Below the pieces are notes generated by a model. That model was not told the origin of the DNA. It made no database searches and saw only the letters and a list, made by a program, of their open reading frames with translations. This document shows positions 30,640 to 40,319 of a DNA stretch of 64,000 bases, piece by piece. This DNA comes from JAPORK01 sp026710285. Its GTDB lineage: Bacteria > Pseudomonadota > Gammaproteobacteria > Pseudomonadales > Endozoicomonadaceae. The stretch is taken from contig OZ241746.1 in NCBI GenBank assembly GCA_965201045.1, positions 3,534,001 to 3,598,000 of the forward strand, written 5' to 3'. A program made the translations under genes and the position numbers. The first letter of the stretch is position 1, and each line of letters starts with the position of its first letter.

Positions 30640-31065
30640 TCATAAAGGGATGGTCTGATTTGATTCAGTTTGCTCAATTCCATCTTTGAAATTTACTCCT
30701 GTGGAAATCCCTTTCAGGTACAGCCATGGAAACGCAGCTTCAAGTGAACGTGTCTTGCGTACCCAGGGAGGAACCAGTTTTGAATTGAAAGTTACAGGAT
30801 TTCCATCTTTTGCCCGAACTTTTGGTATTTTTACTGTGACTGGTCCTATGCTGGTTTGCAGCTGTCGTTCAGGCTGATAACCATTTCGAATCACCGCTGC
30901 ACGTCCATTTTCAAGTTGACGATCCTTAAATTGAATCATAAACTCTTCCAGCTCAGCTTCAACCGCCTCATAAATCAGTTGACGAGCACCTGTTCTCAAC
31001 AGGTCTGTCAGAGGATCAGATAAATTAACTGGATTTTCAAACTCAATAATATTATTTTTATTCAT
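30640..31065 (-). pseudogene. IS256-type (mutator) transposase, N-terminal fragment
   Basis: These 141 codons match the N-terminal third of IS256-family transposases: LIYEAVEAELEEF, then RNGYQPERQLQTSIGPVTVKIPKVR, then the LYLKGISTG block. The DDE catalytic domain is missing: after STG the sequence becomes VNFKDGIEQTES and stops. It cannot transpose. This is the longest of three 5' scraps of the same element in the window; the other two (around 33470-33324 and 38986-38840) end at about codon 49, where they are joined to a photolyase fragment. Confidence 0.8.
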
Positions 31066-31155
31066 GATGATATTCTCTATTGATTCACATTTTTTTCTAA
31101 CAGTAAATCAAACAGACTTATCACTTTTTTTCAACTTTTTAAACACCAGTTTTAA

Positions 31156-32010
31156 CTATATCTCGTCATACTGTGCATCAATATCAACGCCGAGTTTCAC
31201 CAGTAATTTTACCATCTCCGGCTTGTTTAGCATTACAGCCCGCATCAGAGGTGCTTACCACGATTATCTTTTGCATTAATATCAGCGCCGAGTTCCTTCA
31301 GTAATTTTACCATCTCCGGATGGTTGCCAATTGTAGCAAGCCTCAGAGGTGTAAAACCCTCACCATCTGGTGCATTAAGATCAGCGCCGAGTTCCTCCAG
31401 TAATTGTACCATCTCCAGATTGTTGTCCTCTACAGCACGTATCAGAGCTGTCCTACCCTCCCTATCTTTTGCATTAATATCAGCGTCGAGGTCCACCAGG
31501 AATTTTGCCATCTTCAGATTTTTGTCCTCTACAGCAAGTATCAGAGCTGTTGCATCAATATCAGCGCCGAGTTTCACCAGTAATTCTACCATCTCCAGAT
31601 TGTTGTTAATTATAGCCTCCATCAGAGGTGTAAAACCCTCACCATCTGGTGCATTAAGATCAGCGCCGAGTTCTACCAGTAATTCTACCACCTTCGGCTT
31701 GTTTCGCATTACAGCCCGTATCAGAGTGTAACTACTCTCATCATGTCCTATGTTAATCTTATCGAGTTTCACCAGTAATTTTAACGTTTCCCTATTAGTG
31801 AGTTTGTTCGTTGCTTCAATCATATCTTCCGCATTTTCTTCCAGCATGGAATGAAAAAGTGTTTTTAAGAGGGCTGTGTGATCTGTAGTGGCTAAAAAAT
31901 TTTCAAGCTCTTCACGTTTCTTTGTCGATATCTCTGCTCATATCTCTGCCGATTTGTCAGCAGGCTTACGGATTTGATCAGAGCGTTGTGGTTTGGATAT
32001 AGATTTCATC
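31156..32010 (-). pseudogene. Ankyrin-repeat gene, short decayed copy (module A)
   Basis: This ankyrin gene shares its start region with the two longer ones: ATG at 32008-32010, with AGGA ten bases upstream. It has a nonsense codon after SAEI near the N-terminus (about 31937), so the open part restarts at 31847 (MLEENAED). It then has a frameshift at about 31255 after DNRGK, where two bases are missing in the TPLM motif. Six to seven ankyrin repeats of the LVELGADLNAPDGEGFTPLM type remain. The last repeat ends in AQYDEI and a stop at 31156. The 300-residue C-terminal domain of its relatives has been deleted. It is probably non-functional, or expresses at most a 200-residue ankyrin fragment (31245-31847). 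Confidence 0.75.
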
Positions 32011-32645
32011 TTTAATATCTCCTGAAAATAATTGGTTGCTAAAAGGTGCATCCTGTCTTTATATAAATTGCAAACATGGTTTCTATAGTTATTCTAAATG
32101 AGTTACCTGTTTAAATAGCGTAAAGCTCAGGTATACTCTGAATTAAGACTTTGAGCAGAAGTGTTGTGGTAACAGATAATGATAAGAAAACCATTGCTGC
32201 ATGTTGTCATATTGCTAAATTGAAATTCGGGATACAAATGTTTTTTTGAATATTATGATGTGGTCAACCTTTTTGGGTGCATCAGGATAAGTCTTTGTGA
32301 GTACCGGAACAGGTCACAAGCACTTAGCAAGACTGATGGCACGGACCATCAGTGGGTCACTGCAGGTTATTTCTATAGTAGCAGAAAAAGTATTTATAAT
32401 GGTTTGTATAACTTTTACAAAAGCAGTCAAACATCCTCTTTTTTACTGTTGTTGCGAACGGTAACTTTTGCACTTTTTACTTTATTTTCAGTCAGCTTCG
32501 GAATTTCAATCTGCTAGCGACCTGCTGTGCATACCTTAAAGCTGATTGCCGGGTATAATCTCGTTGATTAACATCTATTAATAGTAATTATCCTCATTTT
32601 TTCAAATTAATTCCGATTATACAAATAGTGGGTGTCGGGTCAATT
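32011..32645. other. Spacer of module A between ankyrin start and photolyase remnant
   Basis: This is about 630 bp, repeated with small changes at 37561-38161 and 45633-46229. It holds the ankyrin Shine-Dalgarno (AGGA at 32021-32024). Reading the - strand at about 32310-32530, it also holds a coding-like scrap whose relatives in the other spacers read GRWQIEIPELTENKV and AKVTVRNNSKK. That faintly resembles the middle of Tn5/IS4-type transposases, but the match is too weak to name. In this copy the Trp is a stop. No complete gene is present. Confidence 0.45.
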
Positions 32646-33470
32646 TCAAATGAGAATTCCATTTTCAATATTGTTGAAGAATCGGGCACTATCATTATCA
32701 ATGGTTTTTTTTCTGCTATCATCCATCCGGTCAAAAGTGTTATACATCATGCCGATACGGTGATTAGAATGCAGTTTGTTCCGGTTACGTTTCAGAAAGT
32801 CCCAGTACAAATAATTAAACGGACAGGCATCTGCACCATTTTTTTTGGTTACTTTGTAATGACAGTGTTTGCAATAATCTGACATTTTATTGATATAACT
32901 ACCACCGGCTGCATAGGGTTTGCTGGCTAAATAACCACTGTCTGCAAATAAAATCATCCCGGATACATTGGGAAGTTCTACCTATTCAAAAGCATCTGCA
33001 TAAACGATTAAAAACCACTCCTTAACTTGTGCAGGAGCAACACCTGCGCGCAGGGCAAAATTTCCCACTACCATCAGACGCTGAATAGGATGTGCATAGC
33101 TATTTTTTCGGGTTTGTGTAACACACTGATGCAGGCAGTTCATTTTGGTATTAGCTGTCCAGTAAAAATCGGGTAAATTGCGTCTGGCTTTAAAAAAGTT
33201 TTCCTCTGCGTATTCGGGCATCTTCAGCCAGTAGATGCCCCGAATATATTCACGCCAGCCGAGAATCTGGCGTGTGAAACCTTCAGCAGCATTGAGCGGA
33301 ACGTTACCCTTCAGCCAGGCATTTCGACCCTTAAATTGATCTGTAAACTCTTCCAGCTCAGCTTCAACCGCCTCATAAATCAATTAACGAGCACCTGTTC
33401 TCAACATGTCTGTCAGAGAATCAGATCAATTAACTGGATTTTCAAACTCAATAATATTATTTTTATTCAT
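32646..33470 (-). pseudogene. Chimeric pseudogene: IS256 transposase start fused to photolyase 3' part (module A)
   Basis: From 33470 the - strand reads MNKNNIIEFENPVN, the start of the IS256-type transposase, with two in-frame stops. At about 33324 it switches without a frame break into NAWLKGNVPLNAAEG, codon 288 onward of the photolyase encoded intact at 46230-47768. The photolyase part has a Trp-to-stop change (FE*VELPNV at about 32982) and otherwise runs to the native stop. Half of the photolyase, including the antenna-binding N-terminal domain, is absent. The same junction occurs at about 38840, so this is a copied breakpoint. Confidence 0.8.
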
Positions 33471-33609
33471 GATGATATTCTCTATTGAGCCACATTTTTT
33501 TCTGACAGTAAAACAATCAGACTTATCTCTTTTTTTCAACTTTTTAAACACCAGCTTTAGCTATAGCTCCCACCTTACACAAACCAACCCTGCAGAAATA
33601 AATATCCTT
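33471..33609. repeat. Duplicated boundary between IS256 scrap and ankyrin 3' end
   Basis: This 139-bp block (TTTTTAAACACCAG and flanks) recurs at 38987-39126 and, in shortened form, at 31066-31155. It joins the end of each ankyrin gene to the start of the IS256-type scrap. In module A it is cut at CTATA, where the ankyrin C-terminal domain has been deleted. Confidence 0.7.
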
Positions 33610-36600
33610 TTAAAAACTATTCGAAGCGTTATCTCTGAGTATTTCTATATTCTCGATTATCTCTTGTAATGAAGGCTTTTGTTCGATGTATCCTTGAAGA
33701 GATTTAGGTAAACAATTTACTGGTATATTTTTGTTTTGTTTGATTACATTCTTTGCGAGTGCGGTAAGAGGGCTCTTTGGTGAATTCAGCGCTATAAGAA
33801 AATCAAAAACATATTCCTCCATCTCAGGTTCCACAGAAACAGTTATGCTTTTATCACTTTCTTTGTCCTGAAACGTTATTTTGAGTATCTCCGAGACTAT
33901 CGTTTCAGCACCATTTTCTTCAGTCTCTGTTGTCTCTGTTGTAATTGTGGAATCAGAAATGTTACAAAAACCCAGTTTTGTGAGAATCAGTAAAAAACCA
34001 GGATAACACATCCTGCTAGCGGTGTTCGGAGATGTATCTTTATAAAAGTCACACAACTGATCAATAAATGTTGAATTTGTAGCTGCAGATTTGATAAAAC
34101 TTTCAATTGTTGCTTTATCACTAGGATTAGGAATGCTAAAAACTGCCAGGTTTGCGAGAGCCATTAACTGCTTAATATAAAGCTTCATCTCAGAACCGGT
34201 TAGCCCTCCTATTTTGTTCTCTTTTGATTTTACTGCTTTTATAAGATCCGGAATATTCTTTTCAATAATTTTCCTAAGGTTGTTATCATCAACACTCAAA
34301 ATATTATTTTGATGGAGAATGCATGGTAGAGATTCAGGGTTAAACTCCGCAGTTTGATTAATAGCTTTTTCCTGGTTTTTATCGACTGTCTCTGAGAGCA
34401 GTAACTTTATAATCTTTAGATGCTGAGCGTATGACAGAGCTACCCTACTCCCTTTATTAATATCAGCGCCAGATTTCATCAGTAATTCTATCATCTTCGG
34501 AAGGTTTTTAATTACAGCAATTACCAGAAGTGTCAAATCCGAATTATCTAGTGTATTAATATCAACGCCGCTTTCCACTTGTGATACTATTTCCTTAAAA
34601 TTGTTCTTATCTAAAGTGTTTGTCAGAGCTGTCCAACCAAAACATTTCACCAGGCAGTTTAATATATCCCGATTGTATTGAACTAAAGAGTACTTCAGAA
34701 CTGTCTTACCATCATCATCTTTTGCATTAATATCAGCGCCGAGTTTCGCCAGGGTTTCTACCGTATCCCGGAAGTTTTCAATTGCAGTAAGCATCAGAGC
34801 TGTCCTACCCTCACTATCTTTTGCATTAATATTAGCCCCAGAGTCCGCCAGTTTTTTTACCATATACATATACAGATTACTTACAGCAAGCATCAGAGCT
34901 GTCTTACCCTCACTATCTCGTACATTAATATCAGCGTCGCGTTCCACTAGTGATTTTACTGCCTCAAAACTGTTATTAGCTGCAGCGATTATCAGAGCTG
35001 TATTACCATAAATATCTTTTGCATTAATATCAGTCTTGCGGCCCGCCAGGATTTCTATCGTATCCCGGAAGTTTCCAATTGCAGCAAGAATCAGAGCTGT
35101 CTTACGCTCACTATCTCGTACATTAATATCAGCCCCGGAATCCACCAGTTTTACTACCATATGCGGATTACTTACAGCAAGCATCAGAGCTGTCTTACCC
35201 TCACTATCTCGTACATTAATATGAATATCAGCGTCGCGTTCCAATAGTGATTCTACTGCCTCAAAACTGTTATTAGCTGCAGCGATCATCAGAGCTGTCC
35301 TATTCTGACTATCTCGTACATTAATATCAGCCTTGAGGTCCAACAGGAATTTTATCCTCTTCGGGTCGTTTCTACTTGCAGCCTCCATCAGAGCTGTCCT
35401 ACCCAAACAATGTTTTGTATTAATATCAGCATTGAGGTTCGCCAGGAATTTTACCATATCCAGTTTGTTTATAATTGCAGCGGTCATCAGAGCTGTATTA
35501 CCATAAATATCTTTTGCATTAATATCAGCCTTGCGGCCCGCCAGGATTTTTATCGTATCCGGGAAGTTTCCAATTGCAGCAAGCATCAGAGCTGTCCTAC
35601 CCTTACTATCTTTTGCATTAATATCAGCCCCGAAGTCCGCCAGTGTTAATATCATATACGGATTACTTACAGCAAGCATCAGAGCTGTCCTGCTCTCACT
35701 ATCTTTTGCATTAATATTAGCCCTGTATTTCACTACTAGTGATTTTACTGCCTCAAAACTGTTATTAGCTGCAGCGATCATCAGAGCTGTCCTACCCTCA
35801 CTATCTTTTGCATTAATATTAGCGCTGCATTTCACTACTAGTGATTCTACTGCCTTAAAACTGTTATTAGCTGCAGCGATCATCAGAGCTGTCCTATTCT
35901 GACTATCTCGTACATTAACATCAGCGCCGGATGCCACCAGTAATTCTATCATCTTCGGAAGGTTTTCAATTGCAGCAATCATCAGAGCTGTCAAACCTGA
36001 ATTATCTAGTGCATTAATATCAGCGACGCGTTTCACTAGTAATTTTGCTACCTCAAACCTGTTATTAGCTATAGCAATCATCAGAGCTGTCCTATCTTGA
36101 CTATCTCGTACATTAACATCAGCGCCGGATTTCAGTAGTAATTCTACTGCCTGAAAATGGTTATTCAATACAGCTTTTGTCAGAGCTGTCCTACCCAGAG
36201 TATCTTTTGCATCAATCTTGGCGCCGGATTCCAGTAGTGATGTTATCCTCTTCAGATTGTTTTCACTTGCAGCCTGTTTCAGCTTTGCATCCATATCATC
36301 ATTCTTCAACAGTAAGTCTATAATCTCCTGCCTGTTTTCACTTTCAGCCTGCATCAGAATTGTCCTACCATCATCATCTTGTGCATTAATATCAGCGCCG
36401 AGTTTCACCAGTAATTCTATCATCTGCAGCTTGTTTTCACTGAAAGCAAGCATCAGAGCTGTCCTGCCCTCACCATCTTGTGCATTAATATCAGCGTTGA
36501 ATTTCACCACCAATGATTCTACCATCTCCGGATTGTTGTGAATTACAGCAAGCATCAGAGCTGTCCTACCATCATTATCTTGTGCATCAATATCAGCGCT

Positions 36601-37560
36601 GAATTTCATCACCAATGATTCTACCATCTCCGGATTGTGGTCAAGTACAGCAAGCATCAGAGCTGTCCTACCATCATTATCTTCTGCATCAATATCAGCG
36701 CCGAGTTTCACCAGTAATTCTATCATCTGCAGCTTGTTTTCACTGAAAGCAATCATCAGAGCTGTCCTGCCCTCACTATCTTGTGCATCAATATCAGCGC
36801 TGAATTTCACCACCAATGATTCTACCATCTCCGGATTGTTGTGAATTACAGCAAGCATCAGAGCTGTCCTACCATCATTATCTTGTGCATTAATATCAGC
36901 GTTGAATTTCACCACCAATGATTCTACCATCTCCAGATTGTTGTGAATTACAGCAAGCATCAGAGCTGTCCTACCATCATTATCTTGTGCATCAATATCA
37001 GCGCTGAATTTCACCACCAATGATTCTACCATCTCCGGATTGTGGTCAAGTACAGCAAGCATCAGAGCTGTCCTACCATCATTATCTTGTGCATCAATAT
37101 CAGCGCTGAATTTCACCACCAATGATTCTACCATCTCCGGATTGTGGTCAAGTACAGCAAGCATCAGAGCTGTCCTACCATCATCATCTTTTGCATTAAT
37201 ATCAGCGCCGAGTTTCACCACCAGTAATTCTACTATCTCCAGATTGTTTTCTCTTACAGCCTGCATCAGCAATTTTGACTTTTCCCTGTTAGTGAGTTTG
37301 TTGATTGCTTCAATCGTACTTTCCGCATTTTCTTTCGGTATGGAATTAAGAAGTCTTTTTAAGTCGCTTTGGGAATCTGTAGAGATTAAAAACTTTTTAA
37401 GCTTTACACATGTCTCTGCCGATATCCCTGCCGATATCCCTGCCGATATCGCTGCCGATATCGCTGCCGATACGTCTGCTGCCGATATCTCTGCCGATCT
37501 GTCAGCATGATTAGGGATTTGATTAGCGCGTTGTTGGTTTGTATTTGCTATACGTTCCAT
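33610..37560 (-). CDS. Large ankyrin-repeat protein with a distinctive C-terminal domain (module B)
   Basis: This 1316-residue protein starts at the ATG at 37558-37560, with AGGA ten bases upstream; a longer TTG start at 37602 overlaps that site and is rejected. Residues about 20-50 are a low-complexity SAGISAGISAE tract. Then come roughly 25-28 ankyrin repeats (DGRTALMLAV, NNxEMVESLV, GADINAKD). Several consecutive repeats are 34 residues with an extra Val (SLVVKF) and nearly identical at DNA level. The last 300 or so residues are a non-ankyrin domain (YIKQLMALANLAVF, TENGAETIV-like linker, SVEPEMEEYVFDFL, YIEQKPSLQEII) shared with 39127-40219 and not recognised. No signal peptide or membrane segment is seen. 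Such proteins are often delivered to, or act on, eukaryotic hosts; that role is inferred. Confidence 0.88.
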   Translation of the reverse strand: MERIANTNQQRANQIPNHADRSAEISAADVSAAISAAISAGISAGISAETCVKLKKFLISTDSQSDLKRLLNSIPKENAESTIEAINKLTNREKSKLLMQAVRENNLEIVELLVVKLGADINAKDDDGRTALMLAVLDHNPEMVESLVVKFSADIDAQDNDGRTALMLAVLDHNPEMVESLVVKFSADIDAQDNDGRTALMLAVIHNNLEMVESLVVKFNADINAQDNDGRTALMLAVIHNNPEMVESLVVKFSADIDAQDSEGRTALMIAFSENKLQMIELLVKLGADIDAEDNDGRTALMLAVLDHNPEMVESLVMKFSADIDAQDNDGRTALMLAVIHNNPEMVESLVVKFNADINAQDGEGRTALMLAFSENKLQMIELLVKLGADINAQDDDGRTILMQAESENRQEIIDLLLKNDDMDAKLKQAASENNLKRITSLLESGAKIDAKDTLGRTALTKAVLNNHFQAVELLLKSGADVNVRDSQDRTALMIAIANNRFEVAKLLVKRVADINALDNSGLTALMIAAIENLPKMIELLVASGADVNVRDSQNRTALMIAAANNSFKAVESLVVKCSANINAKDSEGRTALMIAAANNSFEAVKSLVVKYRANINAKDSESRTALMLAVSNPYMILTLADFGADINAKDSKGRTALMLAAIGNFPDTIKILAGRKADINAKDIYGNTALMTAAIINKLDMVKFLANLNADINTKHCLGRTALMEAASRNDPKRIKFLLDLKADINVRDSQNRTALMIAAANNSFEAVESLLERDADIHINVRDSEGKTALMLAVSNPHMVVKLVDSGADINVRDSERKTALILAAIGNFRDTIEILAGRKTDINAKDIYGNTALIIAAANNSFEAVKSLVERDADINVRDSEGKTALMLAVSNLYMYMVKKLADSGANINAKDSEGRTALMLTAIENFRDTVETLAKLGADINAKDDDGKTVLKYSLVQYNRDILNCLVKCFGWTALTNTLDKNNFKEIVSQVESGVDINTLDNSDLTLLVIAVIKNLPKMIELLMKSGADINKGSRVALSYAQHLKIIKLLLSETVDKNQEKAINQTAEFNPESLPCILHQNNILSVDDNNLRKIIEKNIPDLIKAVKSKENKIGGLTGSEMKLYIKQLMALANLAVFSIPNPSDKATIESFIKSAATNSTFIDQLCDFYKDTSPNTASRMCYPGFLLILTKLGFCNISDSTITTETTETEENGAETIVSEILKITFQDKESDKSITVSVEPEMEEYVFDFLIALNSPKSPLTALAKNVIKQNKNIPVNCLPKSLQGYIEQKPSLQEIIENIEILRDNASNSF
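36380..37210. repeat. 99/102-bp ankyrin-coding tandem repeats, near-identical block
   Basis: Within the module B ankyrin gene, eight successive units of 99 or 102 bp are almost identical on the DNA. They form a higher-order pattern: units with LDHNPEMVESLVVKFSADIDAQDN alternate with a FSENKLQMIELLVKLGAD unit that recurs twice. This points to recent unequal crossing-over that preserves the frame. Confidence 0.75.
37414..37500. repeat. 12-bp tandem repeat coding an (I-S-A-G/A) tract
   Basis: About seven imperfect units of ctgccgatatcc lie inside the 5' end of the ankyrin gene. They encode ISAA/ISAG tetrapeptides, so unit gain or loss keeps the frame. The corresponding region in the short copy (module A) has only about two units, and one base change there makes a stop. 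Confidence 0.75.
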
Positions 37561-37570
37561 TTTTAATATT

Positions 37571-37575
37571 TCCTG
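37571..37575 (-). promoter_or_regulatory. Ribosome-binding site that fixes the ankyrin start
   Basis: CAGGA on the - strand lies ten bases before the ATG at 37560. The same site and spacing precede the ankyrin starts at 32010 (AGGA at 32021-32024) and 45632 (AGGA at 45643-45646), so all three genes use this ATG and not the upstream TTG. Confidence 0.7.
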
Positions 37576-38161
37576 AAAATAATTGGTTGCTAAAAGGTAC
37601 AAACTGTCTTTATATAAATTGAAAACATGGTTTCTACCGTCATTCTAAATGAGGTACCTGTTTAAATAGGGTAAAGCTCAGGTATACTCTGAAGCAAAAT
37701 TTTGAGCATAAGTGTTGTGGTAACAGATAATAATAAGAAAACCATTACTTCACGTCGCGATATTACTAAATTTAAACTCGGAATACAAATGTTTTTTTGA
37801 ATATTATGATGTGGTCAGGGAACAGGTCACAAGCACTTAGCAAGACTGGTGGCACCGACCATCAGTGAGTCACTGCAGGTTATTTCTATAGTAGTAGCAG
37901 AAAAAGTGTTTATAATGGTTTGTATAACTTTTACAAAAGCAGTCAAATATCCTCTTTTTTACTGTTATTGCGAACGGTAACTTTTGTACTTTTTACTTTA
38001 TTTTCAGTCAGCTCCGGAATTTCAATCTGCCAGCGACCTCCTGTGCATACCTTAAAGCTGATTACCGGATATAATCTCGTTGATTAACATCTATTAATAG
38101 TAATTATCCTTATTTTTTCAAATTAATTCCGATTATACAAATAGTGGGTGTCGAGTCAATT
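37576..38161. other. Spacer of module B between ankyrin start and photolyase remnant
   Basis: This near-copy of the module A and C spacers has the same coding-like scrap (GRWQIEIPELTENKV on the - strand near 38030) but no complete gene. A short block present in module A (about 32270-32310) is missing here. Sequences giving rise to an apparent 84-residue + strand ORF are the complement of the photolyase remnant. Confidence 0.45.
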
Positions 38162-38986
38162 TCAAATGAGAATTCCATTTTCAATATTGTTGAAGAATCA
38201 GGCACTATCATTATCAATGGCTTTTTTTCTGCTATCATCCATCTGGTCAAAAGTGTTATACATCATGCCGATACGGTGATTAGAATGCAGTTTGTTCCGG
38301 TTACGTTTCAGAAAGTCCCAGTACAAATAATTAAACGGACAGGCATCTGCACCATTTTTTTTGGTTACTTTGTAATGACAGTGTTTGCAATAATCTGACA
38401 TTTTATTGATGTAACTACCACCGGCTGCATAGGGTTTGCTGGCTAAATAACCACCGTCTGCAAATAAAATCATCCCGGATACATTGGGAAGTTCTACCCA
38501 TTCAAAAGCATCTGCATAAACGATTAAAAACCACTCATTAACTTGTGCAGGAGCAACACCTGTGCGCAGGGTAAAATTTCCCAGTACCATCAGACGCTGA
38601 ATATGATGTGCATAGCTATTTTTTCGGGTCTGTGTAACACACTGATGCAGGCAGTTCATTTTGGTATTAGCTGTCCAGTAAAAATCGGGTAAATTGCGTC
38701 TGGCTTTAAAAAAGTTTTCCTCTGCGTATTCGGGCATCTTCAGCCAGTAGATGCCCCGAATATATTCACGCCAGCCGAGAATCTGTCGTATGAAACCTTC
38801 AGCAGCATTGAGCGGAACGTTATCCTTCAGCCAGGCATTTCGACTCTTAAATTGATCTGTAAACTCTTCCGGCTCAGTTTCAACCGCCTCATAAATCAAT
38901 TAACGAGCACCTGTCCTCAACATGCCTGTCAGAGAATCAGATCAATTAACTGGATTTTCAAACTCAATAATATTATTTTTATTCGT
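38162..38986 (-). pseudogene. Chimeric pseudogene: IS256 transposase start fused to photolyase 3' part (module B)
   Basis: This has the same structure as 32646-33470. The transposase ATG is mutated to ACG (38984-38986), the transposase part has stops, and the switch to photolyase codon 288 is at about 38840. The photolyase part (233 codons open to 38198) keeps the iron-sulfur Cys residues but ends early, because an Arg codon in DSARFF became TGA. A functional product is unlikely, since the chromophore-binding N-terminal half is missing. Confidence 0.8.
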
Positions 38987-39126
38987 GATGATATTCTCTA
39001 TTGAGCCACATTTTTTTCTGACAGTAAAACAATCAGACTTATCTCTTTTTTTTAACTTTTTTAAACACCAGCTTTAGCTATAGCTCCTACCTTACACAAA
39101 TCAACCCTGCAGAAATAAATATCCTT

Positions 39127-40219
39127 TTAAAGACTAGCGGAAGCGTTATCTCTGAGTATTTCTATATTTTTGATTATCTCTTGTAATGAAGGCTTTTGTT
39201 CGATGTATCTTTGAAGAGATTCAGGTAAAGAATGTCTCTTATCATATATTGGTTTGTTTTCTTTGATTACATTCTTTGCGAGATTTGTGAGTGCAGAAAG
39301 AGGTCTCTTTGGTGAATTGAGCCTCTTAAGAAAATCAAGAACATATTCCCGCAGTGCAGGTTCCACAGAAACAGTTATTACACCCACTTCTTTGTGCTCA
39401 AACTTTATTTTGAGTATCTCCTGGACTATCGTTTCAGCACCATTTTCTTCAGTCTTTGTTGTCTCTGTTGTAGTTGTGGCATCAGAAATGTTAAAAAAAC
39501 CCAGTTTTGTGAGAATCATTAAAAAATCAATACAACACATCTTGATAGCGGTGTTCGGGCATGTCTTGCAATAAAAGATAAACAAATCATGAATAAATGT
39601 CGAATCTGCAACTGCAGATTTGATAAAACTTTCAGTTTTTTCTTTATCAATAGGATCAAAAATGTTAAAAACTGCCAGGTTTGCGAGAGCCATTAACCGC
39701 CGAATATAATTTTCCATATTAGGAAAGATTTCTCGTCTTATTTTGCTCTCTTCTGATTGTACTAATCCTATAAGATTCAAAATATTATTTTTAATAATTT
39801 CTCTAAAATTCTTATTAACACTCGAAATATTACTTTTAGGGAGAATGCATAGCAGAGATTCAGTGTTAAACTTCACAGTTTTATTAATAGCTTCTTTCAG
39901 GTTTTTATCGGTTGTCTCTGAGAGCAGGAACTCTATAATCTCTGGATGCTGAGCGTATGACAGAGCTATCCTACCATCTATATCTTCTGCATAAATATTA
40001 GCGCCGGATTCCATCAGGAATTTTACCATCTCTAGGTTGTTTCTACTTATAGCAATCATCAGAGCTGTAATAAACTGATTATTTTGTGCATCAACCTCAG
40101 CGCCAGATTTCACCAGGAATTTTACCATCTTCAGGTTGTTTTTACGTACAGCAAGCATCAGAGGTGTCCTATCCACATTATCTTGTACATTAATCTCAGC
40201 ACCGGATTTCACCAGGAAT
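39127..40219 (-). pseudogene. Ankyrin gene, 3' part cut off by mobile elements (module C)
   Basis: The reading frame is open from about 40219 (FLVKSGAEINVQDN) to 39127. It carries three to four ankyrin repeats followed by the same 300-residue C-terminal domain as the module B protein (YAQHPEIIEFLLSET, RRLMALANLAVFNI, TETTKTEENGAETIV, YIEQKPSLQEII). No native start lies in front of it: directly upstream is the 3' end of a group II intron. The 5' part of the same gene is at 43461-45632. An internal GTG at 40212 could in theory start a 361-residue protein, but there is no sign of a ribosome-binding site. Confidence 0.8.
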
Positions 40220-40280
40220 TGGTGAAGTATGATAAGTTTCGCGGCAAGTAGCCCATGGGAGCCTCCCCCACAGGCTCTCT

Positions 40281-40317
40281 CAGAACTGTACGGGAGTCTC
40301 TCAACTCATACAGCTCC
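40281..40317 (-). ncRNA. Group II intron domain V hairpin (remnant)
   Basis: On the - strand, GAGCTGTATGAGTTGAGAG pairs with CTCCCGTACAGTTC, leaving the GTTGAGAG-type tip, and lies just 3' of the reverse transcriptase X-domain. That is the position and shape expected for the catalytic domain V of bacterial group II introns. The rest of the ribozyme is missing upstream. Confidence 0.5.
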
Positions 40318-40319
40318 CA

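Noticed and set aside
32628..32882. + strand ORF of 84 codons, repeated at 38144-38398
   Set aside because: It is the complement of the photolyase 3' end and appears twice because the photolyase fragment was duplicated.
36380..37210. Regular repeats that might look like a CRISPR array
   Set aside because: Units of 99/102 bp are fully coding and contiguous, with no spacer/repeat alternation and no cas genes.
36218..37510. Long + strand ORFs opposite the ankyrin gene
   Set aside because: They are antisense shadows: the repeat DNA keeps the complementary frame open. The - strand translation gives perfect ankyrin repeats.
37561..37602. Longer ankyrin start (MYLLATNYFQEIL) at TTG, also at 45674
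   Set aside because: This stretch contains the Shine-Dalgarno of the ATG start and is identical DNA in all modules, including the decayed one.
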